64,000 nt of DNA from Lasiodiplodia sp. COLG20. Its lineage: Eukaryota; Ascomycota; Dothideomycetes; Botryosphaeriales; Botryosphaeriaceae. The notes under the pieces were generated by a model, which was not told the DNA's origin, made no database searches, and was given only the letters and a program-made list of their open reading frames with translations. The stretch's first letter is position 1; each line of letters begins with the position of its first letter. The stretch is from contig VNWV01000003.1 of the NCBI GenBank assembly GCA_009801085.1, positions 1,116,001 through 1,180,000 on the forward strand. The letters run 5' to 3'. Position numbers and translations under genes: made by a program. Below are positions 56,949 through 64,000 of this stretch, in pieces.

Positions 56949-59657
56949 ATGCCTCTGCAACGCCACTTCACCATGCCGGTTTCTCGCCCGCCGCCCCAAC
57001 CGCGCACCGCGAGTCGCCTGAGCACCGCGCTCGCTGCCTTGCGCCAGCAGGAGGAGCAGGAGCACCTGCTGGGCGGCGACGACGAGGAAGAGCGCGTTGG
57101 CCCCCAGGAACGCGGCGACGCCCAGGAGGAGATTTTTGCCGCCGACCCGCACAAGGACCTGCCCGTCTACCGCACCATTCATCGGTATGCAATTCATCGC
57201 CTGTCTGCATCTCTACCAAATTGACCGTTGGTGACCAGTATCCGCCGCTTGATTCTCGCGAGCATAGGTGTGTTGCCGCTGCCTTTTCTTTGCTGCTTAT
57301 CGGACCCCCCGCTGACATTGATACGCGATAAGATGATCCCTACACGTCGTCTGCCCTGCGTGACCCGCGCATGAATGCCCTGATTGTACGACCTCTCGTT
57401 GAACGCCTATACGACCCCAAAGACTGCTCTGTTGGTAAGTCCACTCATTGCTTCCTAGTTTTTCGTTTCCTGCGCCATATATTCTTTCACTCCACCCAAA
57501 TGTGGCCAAACGTCTTTTTTCCCCCCTCGTCTCGTCTCTTTTCCAAAGATTTTTGTACGCCTCCCTACTTTTATGCGGTGTCTGCTTCGACAAATCACGT
57601 CTTCGGGCGAAGTACCGGAGAATTATGCAAGGTGTTCGGAACTTTTATAGCCTGTCTTGGCAGCCAGTGAACAGCTGGCAAGCTATGGCATTGGCAAGTT
57701 CTTTATCCGCACCATGGATGCTCAAGGCATCATCTTCGAATTTTGCAGCGTGCGGAATGGCACGATACTGTATCCATCTTCATTGCCAGGCTGAAGTTGG
57801 AGCTCTCACCCCCTAACAACACATCTGATGTTCATTTGGGCACACCTGTCCATACCCCGTCTCTTTTCAACCAATCAATACCACATCGCTTCCAACCAGC
57901 CCGCATACTAATTATTCGCAGTTTACTGTCTGCTCGTCAACCGAGTACAGTTCCTCCACGAGCAAAATTATCACAAACACCACCACCAAACTGTCAATGG
58001 CACACGAGCTATCCTCTGCGAGATTGTCGCCAGCAAGATTCTGCGTCGTTTCGATGAAGAGCACCCTGGTCGCCCCGGCCTGTTGCTACTATCCAACATC
58101 CTCGTCGCTGGATTCGACCCCTTCCAGAATGCTCCAGACGAGGTTCTTGAGGATAGCAGTAATGTTTTTGACTGGCTTCTACAAGAGCGTGGAGGTTATG
58201 AAGGCAAGTTCACGGCCTTGGAGATCGCCATCCTTTCCGAGAGCAAGCATTTCTTGAGCGGCGCAGCCTGCTCCAAGGTCGTCGACGCTGTGTACCGCGG
58301 AAGAGTCGTTTACACGCCAATTGCATTCATCGACATCATTCCGGACCATTACAAACACAAGCCCGTCAGACTATACAATCCACGCCGGGCACCGATTCTC
58401 AACCACTACCGTTTGATAGTCCCTCGTACCAGAAACATCATCGACATCTGCCAATTCCTCATTCTCATAGCCCTGTACGCGGTGACGATGACCACCCGAG
58501 ATCACACGCAATGGACTTTTTGGGAGCTGGTCTTCGCTATCTATGCAGCTGGATGGTGCCTAGATGAGTCGGCAACCATTCTAGAGCACGGCTGGAAGGT
58601 GTACTCGCAAAATTTATGGTCTTTCCTGGACATCACCTTTGTCGTCATATACACAGCCTACATTTCCCTCCGCCTGCACGGCTGGAGGCACGATAACCTG
58701 GAGCTCGGACGGCAGGCTTTGGACATACTTTCCGTGGCCGCGCCCATCTTGTTGCCACGGCTGGCTTTCAACATGATGCCGGAGAATATGCTCATGATAT
58801 CCCTCCGGGCCATGATGGGCCACTTCGTATTGCTCACCCTGATTGCCGTCTGGCTCTTTGCTGGCTTCCTCTTGGCATTGAGGTGGCTCAGCTTTGGACG
58901 CGTCGGCCCCGACGGTGAATTGGACCCTGACAGCCCGGACCCAATCACCATAGCGAAGTGGATGCTATTTATTTGGTTCGGACTTGACGGCACGGGAGTT
59001 CAAGAGGCACCATCCTTCCACCCGGTCTTGGGACCCGCTCTGATGGTTACTTTCGCTTTCCTCGGAAATACCCTCTTCTTGACCATTCTTGTGGCTATAC
59101 TTAGTGACACTTTCTCCAAAGTTGCTAACGACGCGAACGCCGAGGTTCAATTCCGACGCGCAGTCTTGACGTTTGAAGGAGTCAAGAGCGACTCCCTATT
59201 CGCGTACCGACCTCCCTTCAATGTGCTCGCGCTCATTGTCCTGGTGCCGCTCAAGTTCGTTGTGTCGCCAAGATGGTTCCACAAGATCAACGTTGCAGCG
59301 GTGCGTACCCTCAATGCGCCCATCTTGCTCGCCATCACACTTTACGAACGCCGTCGTCTGTGGAAGTCGAAGCGGCGCATGGCTGGAGCGATAAACAAGC
59401 GCCGCAAGTTCACCATCTGGAACTGGTCACGCTTCAGCGTGCACGGCGATATCCAGGCCTGCTTTGAGACGGAAGTGCCGAAGAGCGTGCTGGACGACAT
59501 TGTCCAACAAGACGAAATTGACGAGGATATTGCTTGGGGTAACGGGCATGGACTAGCCGGCGCCTTTAGGGGCAGAGATGCGAGTCCGCAGGTAAGCCCC
59601 CAGACTGAGATTAGGCGAAGGAGGTTCTCGAGTATCATCCACGCAGACGGGCTGTGA
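56949..59657 (+). CDS. yvc1: TRP-type cation channel, vacuolar Ca2+ release channel (YVC1 family)
   Basis: Exons 56949..57184, 57239..57267, 57333..57434 and 57922..59657 encode 700 residues, the usual family length. The cytosolic N-terminus carries LYDPKDCSVVYCLLVNRVQF and ILCEIVASKILRRFDEEH, typical YVC1 blocks. Transmembrane segments include IIDICQFLILIALYAVTM, FWELVFAIYAAGWCLDES, FLDITFVVIYTAYISL, FVLLTLIAVWLFAGFLLALRW and the pore-distal LMVTFAFLGNTLFLTILVAI. The pore region has WMLFIWFGLDGTGVQEA. The C-terminus has acidic QQDEIDEDIAW, where yeast Yvc1 has its Ca-sensing acidic cluster. The channel releases Ca2+ from the vacuole during stress and tip growth. Exon 2 is only 29 nt and intron 3 is 487 bp, long for this genome. 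Confidence 0.95.
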
Positions 59658-62600
59658 AAGCGAGTGAAAGCGAGGAAGTCTAGAACGAAGTCGGTTTCCG
59701 AAAGTCTGTCAACCGTTGCCGTTTCTCTGGGGTCTGGGGATCTGTCCGACGAGTTATGCATGCCGGCCGGCCGGCCGATTAGCTTCACTGGTTTCGATTT
59801 CGATTCCATGCTAGTACCACTACCACACAATCGGAAAAATCATATCTTCACGCAGCGCCCCTTTGAAGTTCCAATCCGCACCCAATGACACTTGTCCGTT
59901 ACAGTCTGAGTCAATTGATTGCCGCCGTCTCAGACATGCAACTTGTATATGCACATCGGCGACTCGATAGCTCGCCGACCAGTGGCGGTTTCAGGACGAT
60001 CCACCCCCGACATACCCGATTACCATGGCGCCGGGACCGGACTGGTACGCAACGAGCTTGTTCTGCACGTCCATGAGTCAACCCCACGACCGGCAGATGA
60101 AGGATTGGCAGCAGAGGGAGCAGAATCGTGATCAAGCTAAGCTCCTAGTTCGGCCCGTCCACCCCCGTTGCTTTGCAGTAGGCTGTCTCAACATCTTCTT
60201 TCGGTCGGCATAAACTGAGCAGCATACTTTCCCCTAGCGTTTGCGCTGTGAGAGCCGGATCTCTGCGCGGCGGTCGATCGTCCGAGCTTGGTCTCGGGCA
60301 CATTACACTTCATTGGTGGAGGCGGTCGGCCATGGGATGTTCAGCTCGGCAAGTAACTATTTCTTATTATCCCGTACACTATTGCGGGGAGACAGTTGCC
60401 GGAGAGACGCTTGGCAAGGCACAAGAAAAGAAAACCGTGCGCATGCTGGGTAGCGTGCGCGTCAGTCATGCAATGGACAGGAAAATCCATGATTTATGAG
60501 ACCACATGATGTGATATTAAGGCGGGCAGAAAGGGGGGGAAAGCGAAAGGCAGCCGTGTCTATCCCTGCTCGGTGACAGTTTGGTTCAGGGCATTGAACA
60601 TTGTGACGGCTCGCGCGTGAACGATTGGAGGTGCGTCGCCCAGAACAGGTTTGCTGTAGTGGCTCTTGTCTCCAGCGGTCATATGCTTGTAGACGGGTTG
60701 GTGCAGGAAGGGAGCTGATCGTTGAGGAGGACGTGTGACCTGATCTGATCGCATACCTTGCAACAATATCCTTGCCGACCCCCCTCCCTCTTCCTCTCGG
60801 CCTATCACCTTTTCGCTCAGGTACAGCGCCCGCCCGAACTTGGGAAAGCACCAAAGCTTACTTGCTGCACCGTAGGCCCGTCCTTCCTGTCGAGGATCCC
60901 CTTGAAAACGGGACAAGACCACGGCCTCCGCGGACGCCGTCGTTTGCGCTCGATTGAGACCGCCTGCAGCTAAGAGTCAATCATGCCTATTCTAACAGTA
61001 CATGCACATCTCGGCATATTACGTACAATCTCGTTTTTTGGTCTTTCCATATGCCGGTAGTCCAGGAGGTACCTGGCACGGCAAACGGTTGATTCGGGTC
61101 GCGGGCCTTCCCATGCCCTGCTTCGTCTTCGGCTTCTTCCTGGTCTCCCCCCGGCCGGGGGTAGAACGGAAGGGGGAATGTTGGGAGGTTCCATCGTCCT
61201 TTCTCTGGCCTCTCCCTTCGAGGCCGCGACCCACACTCCAACTCTTTTTTTTTTCTTTACCTTTCATCACAAGTTATTTTTTCTTCTTGTCTTGGTCTCG
61301 GCGCATACGCAATGCCGGGCTGCCAAGCATTTGGCTCGATATTGCCTAGACGTTTAGGATCTCCGCTGGGTGGGCTCCGCTGTGCCTTGGCATTTCTGGG
61401 CAGTTTTGTTAGCATTTTTTCGATCCCAGCCGATCCACTATCTTTTGACAGCCAAGATTTCTCGTAGCTCCACGTACGCCTTGACAGAAATGCTGTTGGC
61501 AGGCCGGTGGCTGAAGCGGACGGCCAAGTATGCAGTCAGTCGGCACACAGCTGCGCTCCACCTTGTGCGATAAGTGGTGTCACTTTCACATGCGCCGTTG
61601 TTGATCGTTGCTCGCTCCGTTGCCCTTCATAATTGCAGACGTGAATATCTGGCGATCGGGCAACGAGAAACGAGGCTGTGTGACCGTCGATCTGGGCTTC
61701 TTTGCTCCCTTGCATAAAAGCACGCGTGTTGAGGCTGAGGCGCAGTCTGCGAGGCGTCGTCGGTAACGTGGTGGTGGTGGTGATCGTGGAGAGAGCGAGG
61801 AATACGACGAGGGTAGTCAAACATCGGCCAACTTATTGCATCACGACATGGCGCATGTCTTGTGGAGCTGTTTCTTAATTGCCCTTTTCATCTCCCGTCT
61901 TCCTGTTTTGGTGACCGGTGGCATATAGTATGTAGCTCCGCTGACTGAGATATGGGGGCTGTGTAGATGGACCTGAGTAAAGGTTGACGATTGCTGGGCC
62001 ATGACACGATTGTGTCCTTTTTCGGACCTACCTCTAGATGTCACACACTCACATGCGACATCTGAGCAGCGCGCTTTCGGGTTCTCCGTAGAAATGTTTC
62101 TATTTTAACGCTATTCGCTCTCTATTAGCTGTTGCCTTGAGCAGTCGTCGTAATTGTGGCAATGCAGAGATGGGTCCCACACCCCGCGTAGAATCATGCG
62201 AGGCTGATACCATGGTAAGAAGGGAGCTGCTGAGCACTTCTTATGCCCTTGCGTCAAAACGCCGATGCCCTTGGGGCTCCGGGGAGAGGACGGAAAGGGT
62301 AGTTTCTGATACCAACAAGACCCTTGTATCGTTTATGCAGGAACAAGAAGGAACAAGAAGGTAGTACAAGATATCTGAAGGGCAGAGAAAGTGTTGGGCA
62401 GATACCGTTCGGGAAAGTGGAACGAGTGGCGATGTGCCGATTGATGGCACGTAAATAGAACACTTCCTCATTCCAGCAGGAGACGTGGTCTATTATCGTT
62501 TCACATGCAGGACTAGATGACTTCTTGCTTGTTGGTCGCGGTCTGTTGGATGAAGTTAGTTGCTGTTCTCTGTTTGGGGCGCTCCGCCGTGCCAATATTT

Positions 62601-64000
62601 CATGGGTGTATGAAGTCGTCTACTTGCTGCATTCACGTAGTACCAACGTCAACGATAGCGGTGTACGGACTACCTAAACTGCTGAGCTGTAAGACAGGAG
62701 CATGAGACGATGTAGGCGTCAGTGATGACATTGCATACCAAGACTCAGTCCGTGGCCTGACACGTCTTCGATTTTGTCTCCAGTTTGTTTTATTCGCTGG
62801 CCTGTGTTAGCACACTACTTCTCTCCTCTTCTCCATCAAGCAATCGCTTTGTCACGCGGTTGCCTTCTTCCCCGCCTCCACTTCTCCCCCACAACGGCCC
62901 CACTGCACTTCGTTGCGGCGGCTGAAGGCCAAAGCGACACCACCTCTCGATCACCCCCCTTCTTTACCGATGAGCGAAGAAAGCTGAAAGCAGGCGGTGA
63001 AGGAAAGGAGCAGAGTCATGGTTACGTTCGGTGGAGCACGCCTGACTCGGCAGAGCTTCCCCGCCTGGCTGTTGCTGCTGCTGTTTCGTGGATTCACTTC
63101 CCTTTTCGCGCACGGAGCAGCAACACTCGCGCCCATCATCAATGCTGGCGGTCACATTGCCATGGTCGAGACGATGGCGAAAAAACCAGAGACGGAAGGT
63201 TGGGTGAAACCGCTGGTCTGGTCGATCTCGCCTGAGGCTGCCATCTTGGTGCCACGATCAGCTCCCCACTGCTGTTTCTAAATGTAGGAGGTGGTTGTGC
63301 ACGCGAGAGATACGGTCGCGGATACGCTTTTCTTTCGCTTTCGAATACCCTCAGCTCTTGCTGCCCCGTGACTGGGTACGCGAATGCGAGCTGACATTTG
63401 AGGTTGAAGTTATTTGCGAATAGCTGTTCGCATTGTTCGGGGAGAAGCGCAGATGATTGGGCAATTGGTGGTGGGGTCCGAGTTGGTAAAGTCAGAAACT
63501 AGTGGAGCAGCAGGCAGGGGCAGGAGGTTCGGATTCATAGCGAATAAGGAAAGCGAAGAGTGTGTAGAGACAGGGGAGCTCCCCTTTGCAAATCCGATGT
63601 GCGTATTCGTAAAAAACCGTATTCCCCGTCTCTCGCGTATCGTCGTCTGCGAGGACGTGCGACGGGCGGGAATATCAGCCGAAATGCTTGGGAGGTTCGC
63701 TGGTTGAATCCTGCTCCTTTGATCGCGGAAGCGCGAAGGGTGCCTTAGTGCCCGCTTCTTCGAGCCTCTTGTCTTGCTCCTTTGGACGGGAAGAAGCGAG
63801 CGTGCAGCAGGCTGACTGCTAAGCATAAGCGGGGTGGCTGCTGTGACTCTTTGAATGTGGAAGGAGCCACCAACCAGATGTGTGCAACGAAGGAATTGTC
63901 ATCAACATCCCGTCCCTGCACATCGACTCCACTCTTACGAATCAATCGGACGGACTAAATGCGCTCGGTGTTCCTCAGCGGTTTCGCTGCCCGCCGTGCT
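59658..64000. other. Terminal 4.3 kb without recognised gene
   Basis: Only short frames on both strands, most starting with non-ATG codons and none with a motif. A tandem GGCCGGCC run is at about 59763..59775. No tRNA-like cloverleaf, transposon end or repeat copy noticed. It may be regulatory DNA for a gene beyond the window or contain non-coding RNA. Confidence 0.5.

Overview
The window is nuclear DNA of a filamentous ascomycete (Pezizomycotina). The evidence is short introns (mostly 45-105 bp) with GT..AG ends and CTAAC-like branch sites, a HET-domain gene, an FKS1 with mould-type hot spots, a GH72 glucanosyltransferase, and plant-associated secreted proteins. A Dothideomycete-like plant-associated fungus is my best guess, but that is inference. 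Gene models were assembled by hand: each splice join keeps the reading frame and restores a family-typical protein.

Left part (1-9.6 kb), accessory character: a HET-domain protein cut by the window edge, a small secreted AA1-like (Alt a 1/Hrip-type) protein, a secreted tannase/feruloyl esterase whose C-terminus is lost in a 100-N assembly gap, and a conserved-unknown membrane protein. Centre-left (9.9-26.6 kb), mostly housekeeping: ER GH47 alpha-1,2-mannosidase, an Amidoligase_2-type enzyme divergent from a zinc-ribbon microprotein, Sec14, a BTB protein, a zinc metallopeptidase with a jacalin-like C-terminus, and a Whi5/Nrm1-type G1/S repressor. From 26.6 to 31.4 kb there is a 4.7-kb gap between convergent genes in which I recognise nothing coding.

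Centre-right (31.4-51.5 kb): an acidic hypothetical protein, a small tetraspan membrane protein, then a cell-surface block. This block holds serine palmitoyltransferase subunit LCB1, beta-1,3-glucan synthase FKS1, a GH72 glucanosyltransferase head-to-head with FKS1, and a three-CBM18 Ser-rich chitin-binding wall protein. Together they cover glucan synthesis, glucan remodelling, chitin binding and sphingolipid supply. Right part (53.7-59.7 kb): a classical protein tyrosine phosphatase with a probable GC-AG intron and a TRP-type vacuolar cation channel (YVC1 family). The last 4.3 kb shows no recognisable gene.

Structure not explained by genes: a dispersed family of palindromic, hairpin-forming repeats (five copies at about 12.2, 20.8, 30.9, 32.9 and 55.8 kb) sharing the core GCTATCGTCCGGACGATAGC, and an upstream ORF encoding a (S/L)CH tripeptide array just before the chitin-binding gene. 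No tRNA, rRNA, CRISPR array or autonomous transposon was found.
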